A stretch of 64,000 nt of DNA from DTPU01 sp963827855 (lineage in GTDB: Bacteria > Planctomycetota > Phycisphaerae > Sedimentisphaerales > Anaerobacaceae): positions 248,001-312,000 of the forward strand of contig CAWHBY010000001.1 in assembly GCA_963827855.1 (NCBI GenBank). Direction: 5' to 3'. The notes under the pieces are model-generated. The model was given only the letters and a program-made list of their open reading frames with translations, was not told the origin of the DNA and ran no database searches. Each line of letters begins with the position of its first letter. Position 1 is the first letter of the stretch. This document shows positions 43,583 to 53,173 of this stretch, piece after piece. A program made the translations under genes and the position numbers.

Positions 43583-45502
43583 ATGGCCCAAGTATCCCTG
43601 CAAGACGTGAGCATTGGCTATGGCGGCCTGCCCCTGCTGGAGGGGATTCAACTCGTCATAGAGAAGGGCCAACATCTGGCCCTGGTCGGACGCAACGGCA
43701 GCGGCAAATCCACACTGCTGAAGGTTGTTTCCGGGGAACTCGATGCAGAGGCCGGTACGGTGGCGCGCCAGGCGGGATTGGTCTTCGCACGCCTGATCCA
43801 ACAGGTCCCGCAGGATATGAGTGGAAGTCTCTTTGAGATCGCGGCCGCGGGTCTGGGCCGCGGCGGGGAATTGCTGGGGCAGTATCATGCCCTCCACGCC
43901 CATGGCGATCTCAAGAGGCAGGACACCCTCGAGCGCCTGGCCGAGATTCACCACCAGATCGACGGTCTGCACGCCTGGCAACATCAGGCCGTGGTCGAAG
44001 AAACGCTCTCCGTGATGAACCTGGACCCAGATGCGGATTTCGGCGCCCTTTCCAGCGGCATGAAACGACGGGTACTGCTCGCTCGGTGTTGGGTGCGGCG
44101 CCCGGATGTGTTGATTCTGGACGAGCCGACCAACCACCTGGACCTGGAGTCCATCCTGTGGCTGGAGACCTTTCTGAGCACCTATCGGGGAACCCTGTTG
44201 TTGGTCAGCCATGACCGGACCTTTGTACGGAAGATCGCCGATGGGTTCATCGATCTCGACCGCGGCCAGGTGCGTCGCTACGACTGCGGCTTCGACACCT
44301 ACCTGGGGCGTAAACAACAGGACCTGCAGGTCCAACTCCGCCAGGAAGAGCTGTTCGACAAGAAGTTGGCCCAAGAGGAGGTCTGGATTCGCAAGGGCAT
44401 CCTGGCCCGGCGCACCAGGAACGAAGGCCGGGTGCGCCAACTCAAGGAACTGCGGCAGCAGCGGTCGCAGAGGCGCAGCCAAGTCGGCAAGGTCAACCTG
44501 CAAGTCCAGCAGGCGCAACTGAGCGGGCGCAAGGTCATTGAGGTCAAGAACCTGTCCTTTGGCTATGACGAGCAGAATCCCATCATCAAGGACTTCTCCA
44601 CGCTGATCCTGCGCGGGGATCGCATCGGGTTCCTTGGCCCCAATGGGTCCGGCAAGACCACCTTGATCAGACTGCTCCTGGGTGAATTGCCCCCACAACA
44701 GGGCACGATCCAGCACGGCACCAACCTGGAGGTCGCCTACTTCGATCAACTGCACGCCACGCTGGACGGGGACAAGACCTTGCAGGAGAACATCAGCCCC
44801 TACCGCGACACCATTCTGTTCAATGGCAAGTCTCGCCACGTGGTCGGGTTTCTCAGTGACTTTCTCTTCAGCCCGCAGCAGGTACGGGCCAAGGTCGAAA
44901 CCCTGTCGGGCGGAGAGCGCAACCGCCTGTTGTTGGCACGCCTGCTGATCCAGCCTGCCAATGTCCTGGTCCTGGATGAACCCACCAACGACCTGGACGT
45001 CGAGACCCTGGAGCTGCTGGAAGAGATGCTGCTGGAATTCCCGGGCACGGTCCTGGTCGTCAGCCATGACCGGAGCTTCCTGAACAACGTGGTGACCAGC
45101 ACCTTCGCCTTTGAAGGCGACGGCTTGGTGCGAGAATACGCCGGTGGCTACGACGATTACGTCATCCAACGTCAGCAGGAACAACCGCCGGCAGTGGCCC
45201 CACCCAAGACCCAGGACCCCAAACCAAAGACCAAGACTCCCTCCGCCCCCCCCCGCGACGGCGCGGCCAGACCCAAGAGACTCACCTGGAAGGAGAACCA
45301 GGAGCTTGCGGCACTCCCCTCCCGCATCGAAGAGAAGGAGGCCGAGCTGGAGAGACTCCACGCGACCCTGGCAGACCCCAGCTTCTACAAGGACCGCTCA
45401 GAAACCAAGATCGTGGCATTGACCCAGCAGATGCAGCAGATCGAGTCTGAGTTGAAGGCCGTCTATCTACGATGGGAGGAGTTGGAGGCGAAGAAGGCCT
45501 AG
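43583..45502 (+). CDS. ABC-F family ATPase (Uup-like)
   Basis: 639 aa with two complete ABC domains and no membrane segment. First: ALVGRNGSGKSTLLKVVSGE (Walker A), LSSGMKRRVLLARCWVRRPD, VLILDEPTNHLDLESILWLE. Second: GFLGPNGSGKTTLIRLLLGE, LSGGERNRLLLARLLIQPAN, VLVLDEPTNDLDVETLELLE. The linker between them is basic and helical. A Pro/Lys-rich stretch (PPKTQDPKPKTKTPSAPP) leads to a C-terminal coiled coil (RIEEKEAELERLHATLADPS), as in Uup. ABC-F proteins act on the ribosome; Uup also binds DNA. Both catalytic Glu residues are present. Confidence 0.92.
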   Translation: MAQVSLQDVSIGYGGLPLLEGIQLVIEKGQHLALVGRNGSGKSTLLKVVSGELDAEAGTVARQAGLVFARLIQQVPQDMSGSLFEIAAAGLGRGGELLGQYHALHAHGDLKRQDTLERLAEIHHQIDGLHAWQHQAVVEETLSVMNLDPDADFGALSSGMKRRVLLARCWVRRPDVLILDEPTNHLDLESILWLETFLSTYRGTLLLVSHDRTFVRKIADGFIDLDRGQVRRYDCGFDTYLGRKQQDLQVQLRQEELFDKKLAQEEVWIRKGILARRTRNEGRVRQLKELRQQRSQRRSQVGKVNLQVQQAQLSGRKVIEVKNLSFGYDEQNPIIKDFSTLILRGDRIGFLGPNGSGKTTLIRLLLGELPPQQGTIQHGTNLEVAYFDQLHATLDGDKTLQENISPYRDTILFNGKSRHVVGFLSDFLFSPQQVRAKVETLSGGERNRLLLARLLIQPANVLVLDEPTNDLDVETLELLEEMLLEFPGTVLVVSHDRSFLNNVVTSTFAFEGDGLVREYAGGYDDYVIQRQQEQPPAVAPPKTQDPKPKTKTPSAPPRDGAARPKRLTWKENQELAALPSRIEEKEAELERLHATLADPSFYKDRSETKIVALTQQMQQIESELKAVYLRWEELEAKKA

Positions 45503-45540
45503 CCCCGCCACACTTTCTTTTGGAATTCCTAAAAACCCCA

Positions 45541-45590
45541 TTGATCCCTTCTACAGATGTAGTAGACTACTTCTACGATTGTAGAAGGAG
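45541..45590 (+). promoter_or_regulatory. BlaI-type operators and promoter
   Basis: CTACAGATGTAG (45551-45562) contains TACA-N2-TGTA, the core of BlaI/MecI operators. CTTCTACGATTGTAGAAG (45570-45587) is a perfect palindrome with 7-base arms. A promoter TTGATC (45541-45546) / TAGACT (45563-45568) is overlapped by the first palindrome. The ribosome binding site AAGGAG (45585-45590) overlaps the second. A bound repressor would block both transcription and early elongation, giving autoregulation. Confidence 0.75.
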
Positions 45591-45598
45591 ATCGTGGT

Positions 45599-45973
45599 AT
45601 GAAGTTGACCGAAGCAGAATGGCAAGTCATGAACGCCCTGTGGGCCAAGCACCCGGCTACTGCCAGGGAGGTCATGGACCGGCTGCCACCGGACGTGACC
45701 TGGGCCTACACGACGCTCAAGACGATGCTGGCGAGGCTGGCGGACAAGCACGCAGTCAGTGAAATCAAGCAAGGCAATACCAGCGTATACGACCCCTTGG
45801 TCTCCCAGAGCAAGGCCCGTCTCAATGCCTTTCGGTCCCTCCTGGATCAGGCCTTCGATGGCGCCATGGGACCGCTGGTACACTTTCTCGTCGAGGAACA
45901 ACAGCTTACTGCCAAGGAAACAGAGGACATGGTCAAGGTCCTCCAGGGCCGAGGCAGGGGAGAGAAGAGATGA
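45599..45973 (+). CDS. blaI: BlaI/MecI/CopY-family transcriptional repressor
   Basis: 124 aa. MKLTEAEWQVMNALWAKHPA, TAREVMDRLPPDVTWAYTTL, KTMLARLADKHAVSEIKQGN is the winged helix of BlaI repressors, including the W-x-Y-T-T-x-x-T-M-L recognition-helix text. VYDPLVSQSKARLNAFRSLL and LVHFLVEEQQLTAKETEDMV form the dimerisation and cleavage region. It should bind the palindromes just upstream and repress itself and the co-transcribed blaR1-like gene, whose start overlaps its stop (ATGA at 45970-45973). Confidence 0.92.
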   Translation: MKLTEAEWQVMNALWAKHPATAREVMDRLPPDVTWAYTTLKTMLARLADKHAVSEIKQGNTSVYDPLVSQSKARLNAFRSLLDQAFDGAMGPLVHFLVEEQQLTAKETEDMVKVLQGRGRGEKR

Positions 45974-48227
45974 TCGAACTACTCAATGCGATCAGCCAAC
46001 AGTGGTGGGGGTGGGTCTGGTCCATGTTCTGGCAGGCAGGTCTTCTCATCCTGGTGATCGGGTGCATAGACCTGTTGATCCGCAAGCGGGCCTGGCCGCA
46101 GCTTCGGTATGCCTTGTGGTCACTCATCCTGATCAAGCTCATCCTGCCGCCTACGTGGTCATTGCCCACGGGTCTCGCGCCCACGTGGCGCCCTGGATTG
46201 CGCTGGCGCCATCACGGGCCTGGAGTCCTTTCAAGGACTCCGGCGGGATTGACAGTGGTCCCGCGGCCGCACGGGCTGGGGCCCATCCTTCTATCCCGTG
46301 CAGCCCTGGTATCGGGGCAGGGCAAGGCTTGTTGGCTGAAGCCATGGCCGACGGCCCGGTCGTAGCGGTGATGACCTCTGCAGGGACGGTCAGTCACGTT
46401 GGGCGTTCGGCAGTCGACATGGGCGGATCCATCCCGCAGCAAGGCCCTGGTCTGGACTGGCAGGTCTATGCCATGGGACTCTGGCTGTTGGGCGTCATGG
46501 GTGTCGGTGGTTTTCTTGTGGTCCGGTTGCGGTCTCTTGTCACTGGGGCGGGCCGTGGATCGGACGAACACTGTGTGCCCCAATCCTTCTACAATCAAAT
46601 GGTTCATTGTGCAGATCGCCTGGGCCTGCGCCGGTTGCCCAGGGTTGTGCCCACACACAGGCTCTCCAGCCCGGCAGTGTTCGGACTGGTCCGGCCTCTG
46701 CTGCTGATGCCGGTCGGATATCTGAGCCGGCTGTCACGCAAGGACGCAGAGCACGTGCTCCTGCATGAACTGGCTCACGTCAAACGAGGCGACCTGTGGA
46801 TGCATGGCCTGGTCCTGCTGCTTCAGGTTGTCTACTGGTACAACCCCTTGCTGTGGCTGGTGCGCCGAAGGGTCCATCAGCTCAGGGAGTTGTGTTGCGA
46901 TGCGACTGTCGCCGGGCTTCTCCGCGAGGACACCCCGGCCTATAGGCAGACGTTGGTGGAGACGGCCCGTCGATTCCTGGCTGCCAGGTCGGAGCCCGGG
47001 CTCGGACTGCTTGGCCTCTTTGAGGACACCCACCTCTTGTTAGCACGTCTGAATTGGCTTGAAAGACCCACTTGGAGGTATCGAAGAATGAAACGCGCAT
47101 TCGTTGTCACCCTCATGGCCCTCATGCTGGCCTGTGTCCTGCCCATGGCCCAGGCCCAGCCCCAACACAAACTTGTACCCGAACACGCTGTAACCGTACC
47201 CCACCAGGACTCTGAACCCGTGGCTTCTCTCGCGGCGCCTGCAGGCCAGTCCTCAGACTCCTTTGAGCAGCAGATGGACCGCCTCAGGCAGCAGATGGAG
47301 CAGCTTCAGCAACAGATGCAGCAGTTGGCCAAGCAGCGAGAGCAGTTGGCCAAGCAGCAAGAGCAGCTAGCCAAGCAAATGGCCGAGCGGATCCACGCCG
47401 CAGGCGTCAGTACTCCCCATGTACCCGGGGCATCTCCCGAGGGGGCTGTGGTGCCGCACGTCAGCGTCTCTGTGCCTGGCGTCCCACACGTACCCGCTGG
47501 ACCGATACCGCACACCAGCAGCTACAAGGTCGAGACGTCAGTGGAAGGCAAATACGCGGTCAAGGCCATCAAGCCTCAAACCCTGCTCAAGATAGAGAAC
47601 GGTGTGGGCTCCATCACCATCAGGGGCGTGGATCAGCCGGACTGCACGATCAAGACCGTGATCAAGGCTGGCGCAGCCACCAAGGATCGGGCCGATGAGA
47701 TGGCCGGCCAGGTCAAGATCCGGGTCACGCCTGAGGACGGTGCGGTACGCGTGGGTGCAGACATCCCTGATGACCTCCGCAACAACAAAGAGGGCGAGGG
47801 CATCCAGATCAGCTTCGAGCTGACCGTCCCACGGCACGTCAGTGTCCAGGCTGCGCAGCAGGTGGGAGATATCAGGCTTTCATCCCTTGCCGGTGAGGTG
47901 AAGGCCACGACCAATGTGGGCGGGATTCATGCGAGCGGACTTGAGGCCGGGGCATCACTCGTGACCAACGTGGGCGACATCCACCTGACCCTGCCTCCCG
48001 ATGCATCGGTGAAGGTCAACGCCAAGGTCGAGGTGGGGGCCATCAGGACCGATGTACTGGACGTCACAGGCGCAAGCGAGTTGAAGGCCGGTGGCGTCAA
48101 GGTCGCCCTGGGAAGCAGTGCCACGGGGACCCTTGGAGACGGTCGGCACAGAGTATACCTCAAGTCACAGGTGGGGCAGATCCGCATCCAATCCGAGACC
48201 AGCTCTGCAAGCCGCCCCCAGCTCTGA
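45970..48227 (+). CDS. BlaR1-like M56 metallopeptidase with coiled coil and DUF4097-like sensor domain, one frameshift
   Basis: The start ATG overlaps the blaI stop. The first frame gives TM1-2 (WVWSMFWQAGLLILVIGCID, LRYALWSLILIKLILPP). Near 46165-46190 the frame must shift by one base. The second frame continues with TM3 (YAMGLWLLGVMGVGGFLVVR), the zinc motif HELAH in LLHELAHVKRGDLWMHG, and TM4 (MKRAFVVTLMALMLACVLPM). In place of a penicillin-binding domain it has a Gln-rich coiled coil (LRQQMEQLQQQMQQLAKQRE) and a DUF4097-like beta-repeat domain (VGSITIRGVDQPDCTIKTVI, VSVQAAQQVGDIRLSSLAGE, SLVTNVGDIHLTLPPDASVK). On sensing an envelope signal the M56 domain should trigger cleavage of BlaI. 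About 750 aa once corrected. Confidence 0.8.
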
Positions 48228-48269
48228 CCAGGTGGGACGCGGTACACCCCACCCTACGTCAAGAAACAT

Positions 48270-48305
48270 ACGGGCCAGGCACCCATGCCTGGCCCGTCTT
48301 CTTAC
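48270..48305. terminator. Bidirectional hairpin terminator
   Basis: A perfect 12-bp stem ACGGGCCAGGCA (48270-48281) / TGCCTGGCCCGT (48286-48297) with loop CCCA is followed by CTTCTTACTTCTT. It lies between the convergent blaR1-like gene and the protease gene. Confidence 0.75.
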
Positions 48306-49408
48306 TTCTTATCACCTTCCACCTCCCACCTACCACTTTCCGCTCCCTGCTTGGCGCTGGGTGTCTGCTTCCTGAGCTGCGGCGTTGGCACGGTTGTAGA
48401 CTGCGGTGTGGTCATCACTGCGGGCTGCGGTGTGGTCATCACCGTCGGCTGCGGCACGGCCACCGCTGCGGGCTGCGGTGTGGTCATCACCGTCGGCTGC
48501 GGCACGGCCACTGCCATGGGCTGCGATCTGGCCATCACGTACTCGGCCGATGCAGCCAGGCCTATACCTAGCTGTGAGGCGTCACCCACCAGTTCCAGGT
48601 TGTTGTTGTAGGTCTCCACTGCCAGGCGCACTGGATCGACTCCTCCGACCCGCGTGGTGGGGCTGTAGTCCGGAGGCAGCACGACCTTCCGGTCTGCGGC
48701 GTCGCCGCTCTTCTGTGCGTTGACCACACCGATGACCTGGCCTGTGGCCTCCAGGAACAGGGGACCGCCACTGCAGCCCGGACCCACGGGGACGTTCAGG
48801 ACCACCCAATTGCGGGGCTGAAGCCCTTGGTGGAGCGACATGTTGGCCTTCGCAGCGATGACTCCTTTGCCGATCACTGGGAACATCAGCGACGTCGGAT
48901 ACCCGGCAAAGCCCACGGCCTCTCCTACGGCAGGCCTGGCAGGATCGGCGAGGCTTACCGCAGGGTAGCCGGTTCCATCGATCTGCAGGACTGCGACGTC
49001 CGCATTCGGGTCCTGGAAGAGCACGATCGCCCTGTGTCGGGTGATCCTTCCCGTGTACCAGGTCTCGACCATGAGTTCCCCCACGACCGGTGCGATGACG
49101 TGATTCGCAGTCACGATCCTGCCCTCAGTGGAGATGAAGAAGCCGGAGCCCACAGAGTAGGTCTTGTCAGCAGTGACAGTCGATTCCGCTGCCTGCATGA
49201 GCACGGCCTCCGGCTTGGCCTCGCCGATCACGCGGACCACGCATGCGGCCACTCTCTGGACAGAGGCTGCAAAGCCGGAAGCAGGTACAGCCCGTGCCTC
49301 TGTACTGCTCTTCGTCCCTGCCAGTCTTTGCAGGGAGCTGCATGAGGCAAGGCCTAGTGTCGCCAGGGCGAGCAGTGCCATGGGCATGTGTAAACGCAGT
49401 TGTCTCAT
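48302..49408 (-). CDS. Trypsin-like serine protease lipoprotein
   Basis: 368 aa from ATG 49408, preferred over 49426 because AAGGAG lies seven bases upstream. A lipobox LASC places the lipidated Cys near residue 23. The S1C/DegP-like triad is visible: H103 in IVTANHVI, D137 in NADVAVLQ and S213 in GPGCSGGPL, where Cys replaces the usual Asn before the Ser. No PDZ domain follows. The C-terminal 70 residues are a Pro/Gln-rich repeat (VAVPQPTVMTTPQPA) with two near-identical 16-residue units. It would act in the periplasm, anchored to a membrane. The gene ends inside the bidirectional terminator shared with blaR1. Confidence 0.85.
   Translation of the reverse strand: MRQLRLHMPMALLALATLGLASCSSLQRLAGTKSSTEARAVPASGFAASVQRVAACVVRVIGEAKPEAVLMQAAESTVTADKTYSVGSGFFISTEGRIVTANHVIAPVVGELMVETWYTGRITRHRAIVLFQDPNADVAVLQIDGTGYPAVSLADPARPAVGEAVGFAGYPTSLMFPVIGKGVIAAKANMSLHQGLQPRNWVVLNVPVGPGCSGGPLFLEATGQVIGVVNAQKSGDAADRKVVLPPDYSPTTRVGGVDPVRLAVETYNNNLELVGDASQLGIGLAASAEYVMARSQPMAVAVPQPTVMTTPQPAAVAVPQPTVMTTPQPAVMTTPQSTTVPTPQLRKQTPSAKQGAESGRWEVEGDKK
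48405..48530 (-). repeat. 48-bp tandem repeat encoding Pro-rich tail
   Basis: Two nearly identical 48-base units plus partial units encode AVAVPQPTVMTTPQPA near the end of the protease. High identity between units suggests recent copy-number change. Confidence 0.7.
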
Positions 49409-49426
49409 CGTCGATCTCCTTTTCAA

Positions 49427-49759
49427 AAGGGCGGTCAGAGCTACATCCAGTCTTCAGGAAGTCCTAGGGTAGCTGTTTGTCGCCGGACTGTCAAACGCCT
49501 ATTGCCCCTCAGCCCACGGCCTTCTCGCCGTTCCAATCTTCCTACCTTCCCACCTTCTGACTTCTTTGCCTTCTTGCCGTCCGATCTTTCGCACACCCCA
49601 CCGGGGTACTGTCCCTGGCTTGCCAACCCCTTCAGCCCTGCCTATAATCGCCTCAGTGTCGGCCGGACTGGCCGCGGTTGTTCCTGAAGGTAGCGGACTA
49701 TCGACAATACAGGTCTCCAGATCCTCATCCCATCCCTGGGTCGCCTCGACCTGATCATC
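49427..49759. other. Gene-free stretch with short-word repeats
   Basis: No supported gene. Bases about 49500-49600 are built of CTTCCTACC/CTTCTGACTTC/CTTCTTGCC words, similar to 56795-56850. The first residues of the following symporter may be encoded at its end (see that entry). Confidence 0.4.
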
Positions 49760-51178
49760 GTGGCTTTGGCGGTCCTGCTGCTCTTTGTGATTGCGTACGT
49801 CTTTGCCCGGGATGAGCACGACACGAACGACTTCTTCCTGGGCAGGCGGAGGGTGCCTGCAGTCGTGGCCTGCCTTTCCTTTGTGGCAGGGGAGATCAGC
49901 GCCCTAACGATCGTGGGATTCCCCGCGACCGCCTATAGCGAGAATTGGGAGTACGTGCAATTTTTCATCGGCTCCGCTGCTGCGAGGATCTTTGTGGCCT
50001 TTGTCTTCATCCCTGTGTTCTACCAGTACAACTGCACGAGCATCTATGAGTTCCTCCGCCACCGCTTCGGACCGGAGACCCAGGTCGCAGGTTCTGTCTT
50101 CTTCTTCGTCACGAGGCTGGTCGGCTCCGGAGTCAGGCTGTATGCCGCCTGCCTGGGCGTTGCCCTGATCCTGGGCTGGAACCTGGGCCAGACCCTGCTC
50201 ATGTTCACGGCCGTCAGTATCGTCTTCATCGCCTTTGGTGGGATCAAGGCCGTGGTTTGGGCGGGCGCGTATCAGGCCCTGGTTATTGCGCTGGCGGGTT
50301 CAGCCCTGGTGATCTATCTCTTCAGCAGGATCGAAGGAGGGCTGGGTGCGGCCTGGCACATCGCAGACCAGGCAGGCAGGCTGAGCATGTTCAGGTTCGA
50401 CCTGCGGCTCAACGATCCCACCACCTTCTGGGCAGGCAGCATCAATGCCTTTGTCACCAGCATGGCCTCGTTTGGCACGGACCAGGAGAACGTGCAGCGC
50501 CTCCTGACCGTACAGACCCGCAGGCTCAGCCAACGGACGCTGGTCTCCACCATCCTGACCGTGATCCCGATCACGTGCCTGTACCTGGCGATAGGCACCC
50601 TCTTGTACGTCTTCTACCAGCAGCATCCGCAGGCCCCAAGGCCTTCAGAGGCCAAGGAGGTCCTGTCCTACTTCGTCGCCCACTCACTGCCCGCAGGCCT
50701 CAAGGGCCTGCTTCTGGCAGCCATCATCCTGGCGAGCATTGACTCACCCCTGAGCTCCCTCTGCTCATCCTTTGTCACGGACATCTACAGGCCGCTGATC
50801 CGAAGGGACGCCAGCGAGAGGCACTACCTGTGGGTCTCCAGGCTGGGTATTGTGGGATTCGGCCTCATTCTGGCCCTGATCGCGCTGGCCTGCGGGCCCG
50901 TGAAGAACATCCTGTGGTTCGCCTACCAGGTCTTTGCCCTGACCGGCGGCGCAGTATTGGGCATCTTCCTGCTGGGCCTGCTGACCCGTCGGAAGGCCAA
51001 TCGAGGCAACATCGTCGCCATGATCCTGAGCACTGTAGTGACCAGTGTCCTGATGATCCTCGTAAGACGAGGCACCATCCCCTTGGCCTGGAGCTGGCTG
51101 ATCGTCATCGGCACAGCCACAACCATGGCCGTGGGCTACGTGCTTGGGGAGAAGACAGGGAGGCAAGGGCCTGCGTAG
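49760..51178 (+). CDS. Sodium:solute symporter (SSS family)
   Basis: 472 aa from GTG 49760, about thirteen membrane helices. SSS family text: DTNDFFLGRRRVPAVVACLS, FVAGEISALTIVGFPATAYS, VTRLVGSGVRLYAACLGVAL, SMASFGTDQENVQRLLTVQT and SIDSPLSSLCSSFVTDIYRP. SSS proteins import sugars, amino acids or vitamins with Na+; the substrate is not evident. The frame is open upstream and would add LGRLDLIIV, which looks like part of helix 1, so the true start may be a non-ATG codon upstream. The last three residues and the stop codon come from the left end of the MITE-like repeat at 51167. Confidence 0.88.
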   Translation: MALAVLLLFVIAYVFARDEHDTNDFFLGRRRVPAVVACLSFVAGEISALTIVGFPATAYSENWEYVQFFIGSAAARIFVAFVFIPVFYQYNCTSIYEFLRHRFGPETQVAGSVFFFVTRLVGSGVRLYAACLGVALILGWNLGQTLLMFTAVSIVFIAFGGIKAVVWAGAYQALVIALAGSALVIYLFSRIEGGLGAAWHIADQAGRLSMFRFDLRLNDPTTFWAGSINAFVTSMASFGTDQENVQRLLTVQTRRLSQRTLVSTILTVIPITCLYLAIGTLLYVFYQQHPQAPRPSEAKEVLSYFVAHSLPAGLKGLLLAAIILASIDSPLSSLCSSFVTDIYRPLIRRDASERHYLWVSRLGIVGFGLILALIALACGPVKNILWFAYQVFALTGGAVLGIFLLGLLTRRKANRGNIVAMILSTVVTSVLMILVRRGTIPLAWSWLIVIGTATTMAVGYVLGEKTGRQGPA

Positions 51179-51346
51179 AAATAACCTATCCATTTTCCAT
51201 CTCATCTTCGGGCCATCTTGGGCCGCTCCTCAATCGCGAAATCCTCAGCGTAGAAGGGCACTACGCCTCCGGTTTCGCTCAATCCTCGCGTCCCAATGTG
51301 ACCCAAATCTGAGCGGCAAATGAACAGGTTATTTCTACGCAGGCCC
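51167..51346 (+). repeat. MITE-like repeat, copy 2
   Basis: A 180-bp element with perfectly matching inverted ends GGGCCTGCGTAGAAATAACC and its complement at 51327-51346. The flanks are CAA and TGA, so any target duplication has decayed. The internal stem GCGTAG/CTACGC lies near 51249-51267. It overlaps the 3' end of the symporter gene. Confidence 0.8.
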
Positions 51347-51400
51347 TGAGAAGCAAGAGGCAGGAAGGAAGAGAGCGGGTCGCCCCGTTCTTCCCCGAAT

Positions 51401-53007
51401 TCACAGATCGGCGTCTTTCAGTTGTGAATCGGCACGTCCTGGATCTGCTGGGCCGGCAGGGGACGGGGTGGTGCCGGCAGGCTGTGACGTAAGGGTGGTC
51501 TGGCCTGACCTCGCGTACCTGGAGATGCTGAACTCAAACCGTGAATATGGGGAGGAATACACGGCAGGCTGCATGACCCGCTGCCAAACATGGGGTGAGC
51601 CTTTGAGGGCCTCGGTCAGACTGAAGGCGTACCGCCAATTACTCCTGATCAGCCAGAAACTGGTGCGGGACGACAGCAGGTCTGCCAGGTGCTGGCGGTA
51701 GGCGAGGCCGGGTTCGAAGACCTTGAATGAATGCTCCCATGGAGTCTCCATCAGGGGAACGCAGAAACAGTGAGAGGTGCCAGGGAAGTAGTACATGGAA
51801 GGTCCCATGGCCTGGGAGTCCACATGGACGATCAAGTCGTCCGGCTTGATCTGATCGCGGTAGTCGCGGGCGACCTCTCTCATCGACCCATTGAACTGCC
51901 GGCTGTGGACGTCCATGATCATGGGGAGGTTCAGGGCGGCGAGGAGACCTACGATCGCCACCTGGATGGGCCGGCTGGGGACAACGCTGATGGCCAGACT
52001 AACACCCAAGACAACCAATCCTGCGCACGCCAGCATATAGCGAGGAAAGAAGACCGGCGCAAGGATCACCGAGACAAGGGCCCCTGTGATCAGGGTGCCG
52101 AGGAAGACCGACCCCGCAAGGGCCATGACCTCCCGCTGCGTCTGGGCCTTCCGGGTCCGCGCGAGGGTGGCTCCGGCGATCGCCACAGCCACCACTGCCA
52201 ATCCAGTGACCAGAAGCCAAGAGATCGCCTCTGGATGGAAGTCCTTGTGGGCGAAGGGAACAAGGAACCCGCCTATGACCATGCGGCCGTTGAGGTGGGG
52301 TATCCAGAATCCCCGGCGTACATCCCTGGCCTGTCCTGCGAAGAAGACGAGTCCGGGCAGATACCCCAGAAGCACGCAGCCGGCTGCGACGACGAGAGAC
52401 CTCAGGGTCTTTGCCCGCCGCGCAGGAGCGAGATACCCAGGGAGAGCACCACGTAGAAGACAGCCATGGCCCCGTAGTAGTGCAGATAGGCGGCAGCAAG
52501 GGACGAGAGGCCAAAGACGATCCAGTCCCGCCTGAGATTGTCGCGGGCCGCAAGGTACCCGTACAGGGCACTGGCGGTCACGGCGGGTATCAGCAGGCTG
52601 TACATCCGGGCCTCGTGGGCATAGATCAGGATGGCGGGGGTTGAGAGGGCGACTACCGCATACAGGATGGAGGTACGCAGCCCGAACAGCCGTCGAACCG
52701 GTCCTGCACCGAGGCCGACGAAGGCCACTGCCCCGAGCACAGATAGGAGGCGAAGCGATGCCTCTGAGTTGCCCAGCATCAGACGTACACAGCGGAGAAG
52801 GAGATAGTAGAGCGGTGGGTGTACATCGCTGGCTGCCAGACGCAGGATCTCGGGCATGGGGTGTTCTGCCATGGCCGCAGAATAGGCCTCATCATACCAG
52901 AACCCTTCGTGGGTCAGACCCAGACTGTAGGCCAGTATCGCCCCCGCGAGGATGGCGACCCAAGTCCAGGTCGAGTGCGAGATTCCTTCCTTGGTCAGCC
53001 GTTCCAT
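51401..53007 (-). CDS. GT39/PMT-like membrane glycosyltransferase, one frameshift near 52410
   Basis: Start ATG 53007 (MERLTKEGISHSTWTWVAIL). GFWYDEAYSAAMAEHP puts the catalytic DE pair of GT-C enzymes at residues 39-40 in the first periplasmic loop. LAASDVHPPLYYLLLRCVRL is typical of the dolichyl-phosphate-mannose-type PMT_2 family. The first frame stops at 52402 (LRGGQRP), while the other frame continues smoothly as RAKTLRSLVVAAGCVLLGYL, PGLVFFAGQ and eight or so further helices plus a soluble C-terminus ending at 51401. One base is missing near 52410-52415. The corrected protein is about 535 aa. It would transfer sugars from a lipid carrier on the outer face of the cytoplasmic membrane. 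Confidence 0.75.
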
Positions 53008-53173
53008 TCCAACCTCATCGCAGCGCCCGTGAAGACCACCCCGAGGAGTGTACCCATGGAGGGCGCTATTTTCAAGGGATGGGGATTGTGGTAGTCTGAC
53101 TGGGCGATCCTTGCCGTCCATGGTCAAAGAGGACGGCGGGCTACACTTGGGCGACTGACTTGAGGAGACCAGA

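Noticed and set aside
43424..45361. 645-codon open frame on the minus strand
   Set aside because: Fully antisense to the ABC-F gene, which has all Walker and signature motifs; the antisense text is low-complexity.
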